A DNA stretch of 64,000 bases, from positions 11,860,001 through 11,924,000 of the forward strand of contig OY970823.1 of assembly GCA_963853835.1 (NCBI GenBank), written 5' to 3'. A model generated the notes under the pieces. The model had not been told where the DNA came from. It worked only from the letters and a program-made list of their open reading frames with translations, and searched no databases. Every line of letters begins with the position of its first letter. Position 1 is the first letter of the stretch. This DNA comes from Calendula officinalis. Taxonomy: Eukaryota; Streptophyta; Magnoliopsida; Asterales; Asteraceae. The position numbers were made by a program, and so were the translations under genes. Below, piece after piece: positions 1-15,269 of the stretch.

Positions 1-1930
<1,930 letters not shown>

Positions 1931-3243
1931 AGGATTATATTGAGAACCCTGATTTTAAAAAAAAACTTCGAAAACTTTTTATTAATCAATTTAGGCCATT
2001 GGATTAAATATCAATATTTAAGATTGATTATTTTATTTTTGTAATTAATATAAACTATGTTTTTAGTAAAATTTAAATTAAAAGGGTAAAATAGAGATTT
2101 TGAAGGAAGAAACAACTGCCATCCCTATCCCTTGATTTACTCACCCCATATTCTATCTCTCTTAGATCTCGTATTCTTCATAAATCTACATCCTTTTACT
2201 TTTTTAAATCTCCTAAATATGCTAGAAACCTACTCAACACCCCCCCCCCCCAATGCTTGATGCCGCCGGAGCAACTACACACACGGTTGAAGCCACAAAA
2301 CCGGCAACAACGACGCCCATTCAGATACAGATCTGATTTTCCCCTTATTTGAATCATTGTCACAGAATCTACGGTACCGGTTGATTTCACATGCAACATA
2401 TCTCCACCGGAATCACATCCAATCGTCTTCTCACCGGTTGGTTTTCTAATCGGGTACTAGATCTGGCATCACAAGTTTGTTGTCGCCATTGATGACAGCT
2501 CCAGCAGTAACATAGTCCACCAGGTGAAGACCATAAAAAACCAAGGAGTCGTGTTAATGTCGGTAAAAAGGTTTGTTTGTTCAAAATAATTTGGAATTTA
2601 AAATTGTTTGTGTAGTGATTGAGTATTGCTTACTTCTTTATAATTATTTTAATAGTTAAACATCTCAGTGTATTATTTCTGGAAAATTCTGAAGAAATGC
2701 AAACTATGGGTTTTTTTGCTAGTCTCGATTAGGTAACTTCCATTTTTTATTCTTTGAATTACATTGGTACCATTCATAATCAAATTAATTGTTTTTAAAT
2801 TAGGTAACCTCCAAATTAATTGTTTTTGCTTCTTGACATCATCACACGACTTAAAAAGGTTTTTGGATCAACGTAATCTACACCTAGGTACCCTTCATCA
2901 TCAAATTAATTGATTTTAAATGATGTAACCTTTAAATTAATTGTTTTTGGTTCTTCAAATTAATTATATTTACTAAATGATGTAACGTGAGTATATGACC
3001 CGGTAAAATTTCAGTGGATTAACATTGAAGGCTTGGTGGCCAATTATAAGTCGATAGTGAAATAGGAAATAGTGTATTTCACGTTAATACACCTACTCTT
3101 TGTGTTTGATTGATTAATTAACAATATGAGTAATATTCTAATTGCAAGGTGGATGTAAAAGAGCAGTACACAAGGTGGACAAATAAAAATAATTATGGAT
3201 GTACAATAGCAAATTGCAATTGCAAGATGGATATATAAAAGCA

Positions 3244-3276
3244 CTAGGTAGTTTCCCGGCCGTGCTAAGCACGGCC
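3244..3276 (-). other. Helitron 3' terminus: hairpin plus CTAG
   Basis: On the plus strand GGCCGTGC-TAA-GCACGGCC (3258-3276) is an 8-bp stem with a 3-nt loop. On the minus strand it is followed by 10 nt and then CTAG, with T as the next flanking base. This is the expected termination structure for rolling-circle elements. Confidence 0.75.
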
Positions 3277-4039
3277 CATGTTAGTACAAATATGTTCGTG
3301 TTTATAATATAAAAGGTATACAACATGTTTCTAATAAAAGGATAAGAATGTACATAAAACACCTCAAATTACAAAGTAAATACGCTACCATATAATTTCA
3401 TATCTAGATTGAAATTATAATCTGAATGATATTAAATATATATCCAAAAGCTATAAGGACCTATGTGACACAACTGGTAATTCGATTTGCCTGCTCAATT
3501 AGTGCTTTTGTGATCCTTGCATGAGAATGTCTCTGTACCAATACCAATTTAATGCCCTTTTGTTAAGGGGTATTATATGAACAATACAAAATTTAATGCA
3601 AGTAGTAAGCTAAAATATCACATCTTCCACACGTCCCTTTTCTGAAATCAGGACATGGGATGTAACTGTAATGAAACTTCCGTGGGTCTCGCCTACGCAC
3701 GTTTTCACCCAGCTGAACAAACGCGCACTTGGTCCAATCTCTGAGTAGACCAAAATTTACATCTAAAAAAAAGAAGATTAATCCCTTCACATCAAAATTC
3801 TAATTAGAGCAAAACCCTTTGCAAAGTTGCCACCTTTTTTCACTTCCATAAATTCCTTCATGAAAAAAGAAATTAAAAAATTCTTGTAAATTGATCTTGA
3901 TCACCTATAAATATTATAATCAGTGTACCAAAGTTGTTTCTCCATTTGCTAACTCAATTTTGATGCATCTCTTTCATGACAAGGCACATACTCCTATAAA
4001 ATATTGGTCAATTATACGAAGAAAAAACTTGACTTTTAA

Positions 4040-4930
4040 GTTTGACTTCTAAAGTCAAAGGTTTTTGGGACTTAATAAGCTCAAGTCTTCGAACCAAAGC
4101 CTCAACAGTTGGTGTTAAGACGATGACGTGGAGAGCACTTGGGCCGATGAATGATTCTTCAACTGCCTCACCAACGAATGATAGTAATGACCAAATTCTT
4201 AAGGTGCAGTTGATATTGCATCATTAAACTTCTCTGTTTAACAAGCTCATGTAGATCTTGGAACAACTTTAAAAACTGAATCAGACCTTGCTAGCCTTAA
4301 TGCATTTTGTGACATTGCCTTAAGTTCGTGTGCTTTTGGACCAAACATTGACCAGCAATTTGTACAATCTCTTTTGGTAATTTTGAATATTTTCCACCAT
4401 GTATGGTACATTTCCAACTTCCTGCAAAGTGGGAAGTTAACTTATAATTAAGTAAAGTATCATGCTTTAAGGGTGACAAAAAATATTATAGAACATTGGT
4501 TAGGGTTTGTGATATGATTACAAATATCATATTATTACATATTTACAATCATAAACAGCTAATATGATGAATATCATTATGTAAACTCTTATTACAATAA
4601 TAAGCTACTTTGATTTTTAATATAAGGATTTATGAGGTTTTATGCATTTAAATACATTTTGGATGACTTTCACCCTGTTTTATCCACTTCCTTTTCAATT
4701 AAATCATTTAGGTTGACCCATTTGGCCTATTAGATAAGAACCCAAGTCAGATTTACCTATTTCTAAAACCCACCTTTGAGAATATACAAATTTTACCATT
4801 ATAACTAAAGAAAGAAATTATACATTAATTACAAAATTACCTGGCCAGCAGTGTAATCATTCAGAATTACCACGTGTCCTCGGATCATAGCTTCTGCGAT
4901 AGTTCGGGCTGCCTGTTTCAATAGAAGAGA
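4040..4930 (-). pseudogene. Exon-like gene fragments inside the Helitron-like element
   Basis: Minus-strand pieces look like exons of a plant gene. One at about 4920-4850 reads AARTIAEAMIRGHVVILND and ends at CAG|GTAATT, a possible splice donor. Another, starting after TTTGCAG near 4426, reads EVGNVPYMVENIQNYQKRL before breaking. The stretch 4040-4230 also has coding-like runs with stops. I do not recognise the family. They lie on the same strand as the epimerase pieces, which suggests one captured transcript unit or several adjacent captures. All are short and interrupted, so no functional product is expected. Confidence 0.3.
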
Positions 4931-5388
4931 ATTGGTGATACCACATGTAATTACAAAAAAAAACAAAAGTACGGTATGGTGTGGGTATAATCACAAATTG
5001 TACATACTGATCACACTATGCATGGATTCCAACAGCTTCAAATTGGGATTCAAGTTTTGTGGTGAAAAATCTTGTTCAGGAATGTTGTATACATCAGCTA
5101 TAGCATTGGCTTTTTCCACCATTACTCATGGGCTGCTCTAATACAACTTCAAGCCTAATCAACAAATAAAAATATAATCAATAGCCCTTCCACGAAGTCG
5201 AAATTTTTTGTAACACCAAATACAAGTCATTATAAAAACCATACTTCTGACCAATATCGAGTGAATCTTCTACCAACTTCACGAGATCCAATGCGCATTA
5301 ACTTGTATTTTTGTGTACAAGAAGTAAAAAACATATGAATACGAAAATAACTCTTAGAATGAACCTTTATGATGCAACTTTTGCCATT

Positions 5389-5985
5389 TCCCCGTAAAAT
5401 CTTTTCAAGATGCTTGTATTTTGCTGACCAATTGATTTCACGGAGTAGTTTTGACGGGTCACTAAATACTTGAGCATAGTCACCGGCCGGCAAGGTAAAA
5501 GGTCAACTTTTACAGACACCCCACTTCCTATTTACAAGCTTCTACAAATTCTTTAACTGATCTGCCTACCACTATTGTAGATTCCAACTTCACTGGGTTG
5601 GGCTTTCTCAAGGGCTTTTACATGAGCAACTACTCCGGTTACATTGATGTAGCCACGTATGCATGTTCCGTCTGTAGTTTTATAATATGTTCGTCGAAAT
5701 TGTGTCACACGGGCAATAATCAGATGATCGGTTGTAATGGAACAGATATTAACTTTTACGAGATAGTCTTTGAATGTGTTTATGAAAGTATTGCAACTTC
5801 TAGGATGTTATCAAAGTATTTGACAAAATTTTGAGCCAATTTTTGTGTAACTGCAAAAAACGAATCAGAAGAAACTAACCTTGATTCTGTTGGTAATCCC
5901 ACGGCCTGCATCAAAACATCATAACTGGTCACGATGCTTATCCTAATTTTCCATCTGGATCCCACCCGATCACATTGAAGTATCT
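5389..5985 (-). pseudogene. UDP-arabinose/UDP-xylose 4-epimerase-like pseudogene (C-terminal half)
   Basis: In plants this Golgi enzyme interconverts UDP-xylose and UDP-arabinose for cell-wall polymers. Three minus-strand exon pieces are recognisable in the correct order. One at about 5985-5880 encodes FNVIG-DPDGKLG and then degenerates. One at about 5673-5560 encodes DGTCIRGYINVTG and AHVKALEKAQPSEVGIYN, then shifts frame into GRSVKEFVEACK. One at about 5490-5389 encodes GDYAQVFSDPSKLLREINW. The N-terminal Rossmann half and the catalytic YxxxK region are absent. Stops and at least two frameshifts interrupt the pieces, so it cannot make the enzyme. It lies within the Helitron-like element, which suggests capture of a genomic fragment that included introns. 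Assignment to the MUR4-type family rests on the order and wording of these motifs and not on a search. Confidence 0.65.
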
Positions 5986-6205
5986 GTGAATTTTTACACC
6001 ACATAAAAGTGAAATTTGTTTACAAATTATCTATTTACAAATTGAATTTGCAAATGTAATTTACAAATTGTTGACTATCTGAGAATATTTACAAATATTA
6101 TATATTTGTTAATTCTTTTTCATCAATTAACCCATTGCCCAACCCGCCTATTTTGCCACCTCTATTAATAAGGGAGACCGAAATCATAAAGTGCTTACCT
6201 GTTTA

Positions 6206-6723
6206 TTGCATTAACCACTATGTCAATATTTGACTTCACAGAAGCTCTAGGTTCATTTCTGGATGCAAGCAGCAACAGTGAATCAAGTTCTTCCAATGCT
6301 CTTCAAGGCATAAATCCATGCTTGAAAATTGATCAGTGCCATAGGTTAATTAATAATTATTGTCACAAATTTCAGAATAATATATCAAATTACTAAATTT
6401 ATGGCGAAGAGGGTACCTGAGAGGCTGAGACACTGATCCACATCACTGGAAGCAATTTTATCAGTACCAACTTCATCTGCATATTGTTCCACCTATGAAT
6501 ACAAACATATAATCATTCACCTCCTGTTAACAAACTATTTAAATTCATTTCATAACCTTGTATGAATACAAATGCTTATACAAACATATAATCATTCACC
6601 TCCTATTAACAGACTAAATAAATTCAGTTTCCAACAAGCAACATGATTTCTCTATTTGCATTCTCGGATAAAACTACAAGTTCACTTGGTTCTTCATCTT
6701 CCTCAGTAATTTCGCACTGAATC
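6206..6723 (-). pseudogene. Unrecognised exon-like fragments upstream of the epimerase pieces
   Basis: Three minus-strand open pieces sit 5' of the epimerase remnants. About 6723-6630 reads CEITEEDEEPSELVVLSENA. About 6494-6417 reads YADEVGTDKIASSDVDQCLS and ends at a plausible CAG|GTACCC donor. About 6310-6206 reads LEELDSLLLLASRNEPRAS and ends at ACAG|GTAAGC, a strong donor. The matched donors and lack of stops within each piece suggest real exons of one gene, but I cannot name it. The last piece is directly followed by epimerase-derived sequence, so two genes may have been joined in the Helitron-like element. Confidence 0.35.
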
Positions 6724-7787
6724 TGTAGATTGTTTAATTTATTACTTTGTTAACACCAAAGAATTATTATAGATGGTACTTCTCAAACAATTTTACTGGC
6801 GAAATTTTTTAATAGTAAGTAGAAAAGAGTATAAACCTTTTAAAATTAATCAAATAATGCATCCCTTCTAATAATTCCAGATGGAATATCAGTAATGACC
6901 GGAATTTTCTTTTAATTTCGTACTTTGACAAATTTTTATTGAGAGTAAATTAGGGTTTCCTGCTGGTTTTTTTTTCCAATCCAACCTAATTACTGAAATC
7001 ATTAAACCGCAAAGAGAGAGGGAAAGGGAAAGAGAAGTAGATACCTTTACAAATTAGAGACAACAACCAGAGAAAGCTTGGTTTAAGGACATAAAGAAAA
7101 TGGAAAGGAGTTGGCTGCAGCTTTGTAGCTACATAAAGAAATTGAATCTTCACAAATGGAGTCGGTTGCAATAATTAATTGATAGAAGCATGAGGTGTCG
7201 TTGGGTAGCATGACCACGTGTGATGGAACCCTAAAGTGGAATTAGGTGCTGGGCTCTTCTGATTGGAGTAGGAAAGCAGCTCATCGACGTGTATCTAACT
7301 TTGGATCTCTTACATATAGATAAATGATACGTGTTCCATTTGTTTTAAGAATTTTTATAGAATTTATATATAAATTTTGATTGTTCAACATGTATGTTTT
7401 ATGTTACATATATGCAAAACCATATATTTTATATGTTACATACGTTATTAAGATAAAATTTGTAGAATTTTTTTATGGATTTCGTTTGTTATACATGAAT
7501 GTTTTATGTTTCATATATATGATCAACATGTATTCGAAACACTAAAAAAACATATATGCATTACCTTAAATAATATAAATTTATGAAATCAATGTCAAAA
7601 AAACATATATGCACATTTCTAAAAAAACATTTATGTGTAACCATAAAATAACGTAAACTTAGAACCAAAAAATAACATATATGTAACACAAAAATTCTGA
7701 AATTAATGCCTAAATTTTAGGAAATTTTGAAAACTAAAAACATAAAAATAAAATGTAAAATGCCCTAAATACCCCTGAACAATTAAT

Positions 7788-9953
<2,166 letters not shown>

Positions 9954-10341
9954 AGTGGGATTCTGTGAGGACTCTTTTTTCGGTGAGGACTCGCGAGGAC
10001 ACGTCATAAAAATTTCAAAAAATTCTGAAAAAAAATATATATAACCCACCATGATTATTACTACATTTGACAAAAAAAAATTTAAAAAAAAAAATTATGA
10101 TCCACTTTTTTTAGCGAATCATAACAATGATCCAGATTTTTATTGTGAATCATTATTATGATCCATATTTTTTTTTTTTTTGGATCATTTTTGGATTTTT
10201 TTTTTTTTTGGATCTTATACATAGCGATTTTAATGTTTAAAAAAGGAATTTTTTGAAAAAAGTTTGTTTTGGATCATTTTTAGAGTTTTTTTTGGAGTAC
10301 TCACAGTCCTCGTGAGGAAAAGAGTCCTCACCGGATCCGGA

Positions 10342-10343
<2 letters not shown>
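9954..10343. mobile_element. TA-array TIR element family A, short form, copy 1
   Basis: A 390-bp non-coding element. The left end has GAGGAC three times at spacings 18 and 10 (after AGTGGGATTCTGT). The right end, reverse strand, has GGTCCGGATCCGGT and GAGGAC-type motifs at 18 and 9. The middle has repeated GATCCA words. It shares its right terminus with the left terminus of the long form. Confidence 0.75.

Positions 10344-10372
<29 letters not shown>
10344..10372. repeat. Short (TA)n between A-short 1 and B copy 1
   Basis: About 14 TA units with element termini on both sides. Confidence 0.95.
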
Positions 10373-10375
<3 letters not shown>

Positions 10376-10750
10376 GCAGACTATTTGCAGAACCCATTTT
10401 TTGCGTAGAACTAAGCAGAACCCATCTAAAATATTAAAATTTAGTAAAAAAAATATGCAAAACAATAACATTTAACCCAGATAAAACGTATATTTTAAGA
10501 AAAATATCAAAAATATTGAAAAACATATATGTTCAAATAATGCAAAAATACCACTTATGTATACATATATGAAAACGTACATGCACAAAAACATATATGT
10601 TTTCGTGCATGAATAACATGCATGCATGCGGTCCCTCATTTAATTTACTACATGTATCTTGCATGATAATTTCATTTTGAAATTCAATGGTTTAGATTGA
10701 CTTCTACGGGTTCTGTAGCCTAAAATGAGTTCTTTAACTAGCCCTTCACT
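10373..10750. mobile_element. TA-array TIR element family B, copy 1
   Basis: About 378 bp, non-coding. The left end AGGGGCAGACTATTTG is followed by CAGAAC, TAGAAC and CAGAAC at spacings 18 and 10. The right end, reverse strand, AGTGAAGGGCTAGTTA, is followed by AAGAAC, CAGAAC and TAGAAG at 19 and 9. Further copies are at 23358-23727 (right end lost) and 48669-49046 (inverted). The interior has palindromic words such as AACATATATGTT and GCATGCATGC. Confidence 0.75.
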
Positions 10751-10761
10751 ATATATATATA
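10751..10761. repeat. Short (TA)n between B copy 1 and element E
   Basis: Five or six TA units. On the right side coding sequence of element E begins abruptly instead of a terminus, which is explained by the proposed inversion in E. Confidence 0.9.
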
Positions 10762-11465
10762 AGCTATATCAGTCATTTTAATCTTTAAAATGCTTCCAAA
10801 TCCCATTTCTTTGACTGCTTCTTTTTGTTTTGTACTTAATCCTTTACAAATATAGCACATCGATTCAGGAGAACATCGATTATTAAACGGAATGACTTTA
10901 TCTTCATCAATATCAGCAGATTTTGTTTGACTTTTCTTAAATGATCCTTCATTTTTAGATTTAATTTTAGGTATCTTTGGTTTTTTAGTAGCTATCATTT
11001 TAACTCTTGATCCAGGAACTTTTTGAACATTTTCCTTCTCTGGTTCTTCAGTTTTAATATCTTCATAAATGAATTTTAAAATAAACAAAAATTATATTTC
11101 TTTTAATCATGGTTGATAAAATCCAAAGTTTAATCATCCATGATTAAACATCATCTTAAGATTGTTACACAGATTAGGTTAATCATTTTATGATTAATTC
11201 CAAGTTTAATCATTATTTTACATAGAATAGATTAAATCATCGATGATTAATCACAAATGATTAAACATCGATGATTAATTTCAAACAGATAAAACAGCAT
11301 GATTCAAACATAATCTAACGATGTTTCAGTATTCAAAAATCTCAAACGTTTATTATCATACAACAAATGGTTACGTTATACAACATAATTTTGATTAATC
11401 ATAGGGTTTCAACTAATACCTTTGTTTGTCAATGGCGGTTCCTTTTTTTGCTCATTGGTAGACAT
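10762..11465 (-). pseudogene. 5' part of a split plant gene, on the inverted block of element E
   Basis: Minus strand. Exon 1 (11465-11420) starts with ATG and encodes MSTNEQKKEPPLTNK plus one base. A GT donor follows, and an intron full of palindromic repeats runs to an AG acceptor at 11062-11061. Exon 2 (11060-10762) continues in phase with a Lys/Glu-rich stretch, then RCSPESMCYICKGL and KEAVKEMGFGSILKIKM, and is cut by TA repeats. The segment resembles the N-terminal region of plant-specific uncharacterised proteins, often found with Ulp1-type protease genes or mobile elements, in which a Cys/Ser-Pro start leads to a MGFG motif. The logical continuation is on the plus strand from about 11737, so the gene has been broken by inversion. 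Function unknown. Confidence 0.55.
11090..11400. repeat. Palindromic TAATCATCGATGATTA-type repeats in intron 1
   Basis: Several AATCATCGATGATTAA-type palindromes and variants (for example 11235-11280) lie within the intron of the inverted gene part. They are the same motif family as the larger arrays downstream. Confidence 0.85.
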
Positions 11466-11694
11466 TTTCTTATAGATGAAGAGATTTTGACTCGAAACTT
11501 AGGGTTTTGGAAGATCGATCGATCGATTGGTTAGGGAGAGAATGAGGTTGATGTTTTTTGACGCGAAGATTTTGACGGAAGATCTAATTCAAAATTGCAT
11601 TGGAATTTTGACGATTTTGCCCTTCAACCAGCGCGTGGGACATAAAAGTTCAACTTAATTACAAAAATGCCACCGCGCGTCTTTTGGGCTGATT

Positions 11695-11740
11695 CTCACT
11701 TTCTCACACTTTTTGCAATTCTCAAAGGAATTGGTTCTTT
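11695..11740 (-). other. Misplaced left terminus of element E
   Basis: The plus strand reads ATTCTCACTTTCTCACA, then ATTCTCAAAGGAA. Its reverse strand has GAGAAT, GAGAAA and GAGAAT at spacings 18 and 8. This parallels the true right end at 18610-18668 (ATTCTCACATTCTCACC and ATTCTCAATGGAA) in the same orientation on the plus strand, where an inverted orientation would be expected for a left TIR. Confidence 0.7.
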
Positions 11741-12818
11741 TGTTTTGAGCAAGTTCAATAGTGAGAAGATGGCTATTGAATTGAAAAATGGAATAATAAT
11801 GTCACATTACAATCTGTTCATGACATGTTAGGAATACCAATGGGAGACATTAATATTTGTAAGATGAAACCTATTAAAGAGGATGATGAAGAAAGCTTCA
11901 TAAATGAATGGAGTGAACAATTTGAAACAATTGATAATTTAAGACTGAAAGAATTGAAAGAGAAAATTTTACTAACAACAGAAGCGGATCTTAAATTTAA
12001 GATGAACTTTCTCTTGTTCTCTGTAAATACTTTCTGTGAGGGTACGTCAATGGGGAAATGCAACATTTATCCAATGTACAGTATTGGAAAAAATACTGAT
12101 GTTAGCAGAATTGATTGGTGTGGTTATCTTGTCAACTGTCTTGTCAAAACAAAGAAAACATACAATCAAAACTCATCAAGCTCTTACTTCTTTGGTCCAG
12201 CAGCATATTCAGTTGTAAGTTACATAATTCTAATATTTTATAAAAATTTATCTTTAGTCAATTCACAAAGGATTACGTTATGAAAATATTGTTATATAAC
12301 ATAGTTTCATGAAAATGATTTAAATGATGTTATTTAATATATAATTTTATATGCAGCTATTGTATGTTGATCATTTCAAATTTACTTACATGCCTGTTTC
12401 GCGAGAACGTCCAGTTATTTGTCATTGGACATCTGCGAAAATTAAACTTATAGAAGACACAGAGGTTGTGTTAGGTGAAGGGCAGTTACATGAACCTTAT
12501 GTTGAAGATAAATCTATGCAGGTAAAGTACTGAAAAGATAATTACTTAAATTACAAAAAAAAAATATACATTTTTAATATATCTTATTTTGCAGGAAGTT
12601 GAAAGAAAATTAAAATATTTGTTTCAGAAACAAGAGATTCTTAAAGAAAGTTTCAATCAGACTTTGAATGATGCTGATTCAATGAATCCAAATAATGAAA
12701 GTTTCCAAAGGTGGAAAAAAAAGTATCTGAATTAGTTGACGGTGCTGTTCACAAGGATGATACTGTTGAAGAAGTAGAGCATGATGAGAATGAAGGATTT
12801 CTTTCAAATTTTTTTTAA
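11740..12818 (+). pseudogene. 3' part of the split plant gene of element E (three exons)
   Basis: Exon 3 begins around SFVLSKFNSEKMAIELKNG, needs one frameshift near 11795, then encodes VHDMLGIPMGD and RIDWCGYLVNCLV and ends at 12214 before GTAAGT. Exon 4 is 12357-12521 (LLYVDHFKF and PVICHW; AG before, GTAAAG after). Exon 5 starts at 12595 after TTGCAG and holds a Lys/Glu/Gln-rich, coiled-coil-like tail. A frame slip in an A-run near 12720 separates it from the likely stop at 12816. Both introns keep phase exactly. The order 'N-terminal MGFG, then F(D/N)S, LG(I/L)PMG, DWC, LLYVD' is the order seen in plant proteins of the Ulp1-associated mobile type. No protease domain is present. With the inverted 5' part it would have been a roughly 450-residue protein. 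Function unknown. Confidence 0.5.
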
Positions 12819-12859
12819 CAAACATAAACTTTTTTTTAAATCAATCTTATTTTGAAAAT

Positions 12860-13830
12860 TTAAGTTATATCATACATGATTAAACATCAAAGTTTGAGGT
12901 TTTTGAATACTGAAACATCAATAAAATATGTCTAATCATGTATAATTAAATGAGTCAATGTTTCTAATGATTTTGATGTTAATAAAGTGCTGTTTTATCT
13001 CTTTGTAATTAAAGGAGTCTATGTTTCACATGAATTAGCGATTTTGATGTTCATAAGATGATGGTTTATCTGTTTGTAATTAATCATCGATGATTTAACA
13101 AATTGTTAGATCTGTCTGTAACACAATACAAAGTTTAATCATCGATGATTAAGGAACATCTTATTTATTCGGAGACTAGATTACTAGTTTAATCATAGGT
13201 GATTAAACAGCATTCGTGATTTTAAACATAATTTTTTTATTAATCATAGATGATTAAACACAGCACCAAGTTTAATCATCGATGATTAAAACGATTTCAA
13301 AGATGAATCATTAATGATTAAACACAAAACACCAAGTTAAATCATCCATGATTAAAGAGCATCAAAGACTAATCATTAATAATTAGTGATTAAAACACCA
13401 AGTTCAGTTATATCATTAGTGATTAAACACAATACCAAGTTTAATCATCGATGATTAAGCAACATAATATTAAAAACTGATACTAGATTACTAGTTTAAT
13501 CATAGGTGATTAAACAGAATTGTTTAATCATAGGTGATTATCCAACATAATATTAAAAACTGATACTAATTTAATCATAAGTGATTAAACAGAATCTGCG
13601 ATTTTAAAAACAAACTTGTTTTATTAATGATTGTTTTATTTTGTTAATCATTGATGATTAACCATCTTAGGATCATACACATCATAGTTTAATCATCGAT
13701 GATCAAACACAACCCAAAAGTTTAATCATCGATGATTAAACACAACACCAAGTTTAATCAATAGTGATTAAACACAAAAATGTTTAATCATATATGATTA
13801 TTTATTAAACTTATAGTTTAACCATAAAAT
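12860..13830. repeat. Palindromic repeat array 1 of element E
   Basis: About 1 kb in which the 20-nt palindrome TTTAATCATCGATGATTAAA and variants (centre ATCGAT, ATTGAT, AGTGAT or AGGTGAT) recur every 30-60 bp, separated by short AC-rich spacers such as ACACAACACCAAG. Dyads are clear at about 13136-13153, 13270-13290, 13438-13458, 13686-13705 and 13722-13741. Confidence 0.9.
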
Positions 13831-13849
13831 GATTATTTTTGCCGCGTAA

Positions 13850-15118
13850 TAATATTGTAGGAGATCAAGCTGCCGTAGGGGAGAAGAGTTCAAGTTCTTT
13901 TCTAAAAACTTATGAAAGGACTAGGTATAGAAGACAACAAGAATGCCGACCTCCAACCCCCAAAATACCTCCAAAAAACTCCCAATCACCAACAAAACCA
14001 CAAATCTCCATCTCTGATGATGATGAACCTCAACCAAAACCAACTGCAATTAAAGTTCCTCAACCTCTCGTTCAAAGGGAATATACTGCTGCATTGGAAA
14101 AAGCAACAAAAGGACAACAAGCAGATAAGTCATCTGATTCAACATATGATAATGAACACATTCCAAAACATTTACCTGAAGAAGATCCAGAAGATAATAT
14201 TCCAATATCTAAATTCAAAAGGGCGCTGGTAAATGTTGATATTTAATCTAAATCAAAAGATGATCAAAATCCTCAAATAATAACAAACACTGATGATGGG
14301 CAACGAATCCAAAAAAGGTCTCGAGCAGAAACTGTAATGGAACAAACCATTCAGTTTGCCGACATTAAAAAGGAAGATGTGCCTGCTCCAACTGAGATTC
14401 CATCTTCGTCTCTGTTTTCTACATGGATAAACTCAAAAATTGGTGCTAAAAGAAGTTACAAGAAGCAAAAGAGGATTCAAATGCCCATAAAACCAAGATA
14501 TTCGTACCAAAGAGGATTCAGAGATATTTGCTCTATAAACTTTGAAGTACAAAATTTTACAATTCAACAAGAAGAAGACACCATAATGACTACTTGTACT
14601 GGTTTGTACTGAAAAGATCCATTGAGGATTCCATTAAATACTATAAAAGATCTTGGGTTACAAGACTAGAAAAAGCTAATTAGGTTGATTCTGGATATGC
14701 AATCTAGAACTTCCGAGTCAAAGGTTGTTTTTGATGAAATTCATGCTATAATGCACACATGTTATGAAAGAGGAAACTTGGAACAATCCGAGTATAGAGA
14801 CTTCTGCCTGCTCAGAGTTTAATACATTTATTCAAAAAATACCTAATAATTTAAAATTCGTAGATCAAAGCCATGCAATATATCCACCTGGATATATGTA
14901 CATTGACTCAGAAGGAAAAGAGTGCTTCCTACCACAAGAATAACTTATGAAAGCTCCTATTAGTTACTTGGTTGGTATAAAATGGCTGATAACTAAGAAA
15001 GAAGACTTATGGTTCAAAAATCATATTATTAAAGTACTTTGGAAAGAAAGGATGAGGTCGAAAGAAAAGATGAGTTCTAAGATGTCATCAAAGAGATCTC
15101 AAATGAATATAAATCCTT
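13850..15118 (+). pseudogene. Interrupted ORF of unknown function in element E
   Basis: After an AG-like acceptor (ATTGTAG, ending 13858) one frame is open to a TAA at 14244. It continues in the same frame to TGA at 14610, TAG near 14668 and TAA at about 14820. A frame shift then leads to a further open stretch with IYPPGYMYIDSEGKECFLP and a TAA at 14942. The first 130 residues are Pro/Gln/Asp-rich and probably disordered. The next part is basic (SKIGAKRSYKKQKRIQMPIK) with a YQRGFRDICSINFEVQNFT segment. I do not recognise the family. It may be a second gene of the element or the distal part of the split gene. As read it is not translatable. Confidence 0.4.
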
Positions 15119-15269
15119 AAATTGTTAGAAAAATATATGTTAAGGTTCTAATAGAACAGAATTATTATTCAAATATTATTAGTAAATAATGTATTGTTTA
15201 TAATTTGATGTTTTGTAGTTTTTTTATATGATTCCTTTGTTCAGAATGTTGATATACTTGAAAATTAGT

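Larger units (their letters stand above)
3244..7320 (-). mobile_element. Helitron-like element with captured gene fragments
   Basis: Read on the minus strand, the element starts with TC (TCTATATGTAAGAGATCC, from 7320) and ends with CTAG (3247-3244). A 19-nt hairpin lies 10 nt before that end. It is flanked by A on the 5' side and T on the 3' side. Start TC, end CTRR, a subterminal 3' hairpin and insertion between A and T without target duplication are the known Helitron signature. The interior contains pieces of at least one plant gene on the same strand, a habit well known for plant Helitrons. No Rep/helicase is present, so it would be non-autonomous. Excising it restores a family C element of expected length, which independently supports the chosen ends. 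The 5' end is the weaker call. Confidence 0.65.
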
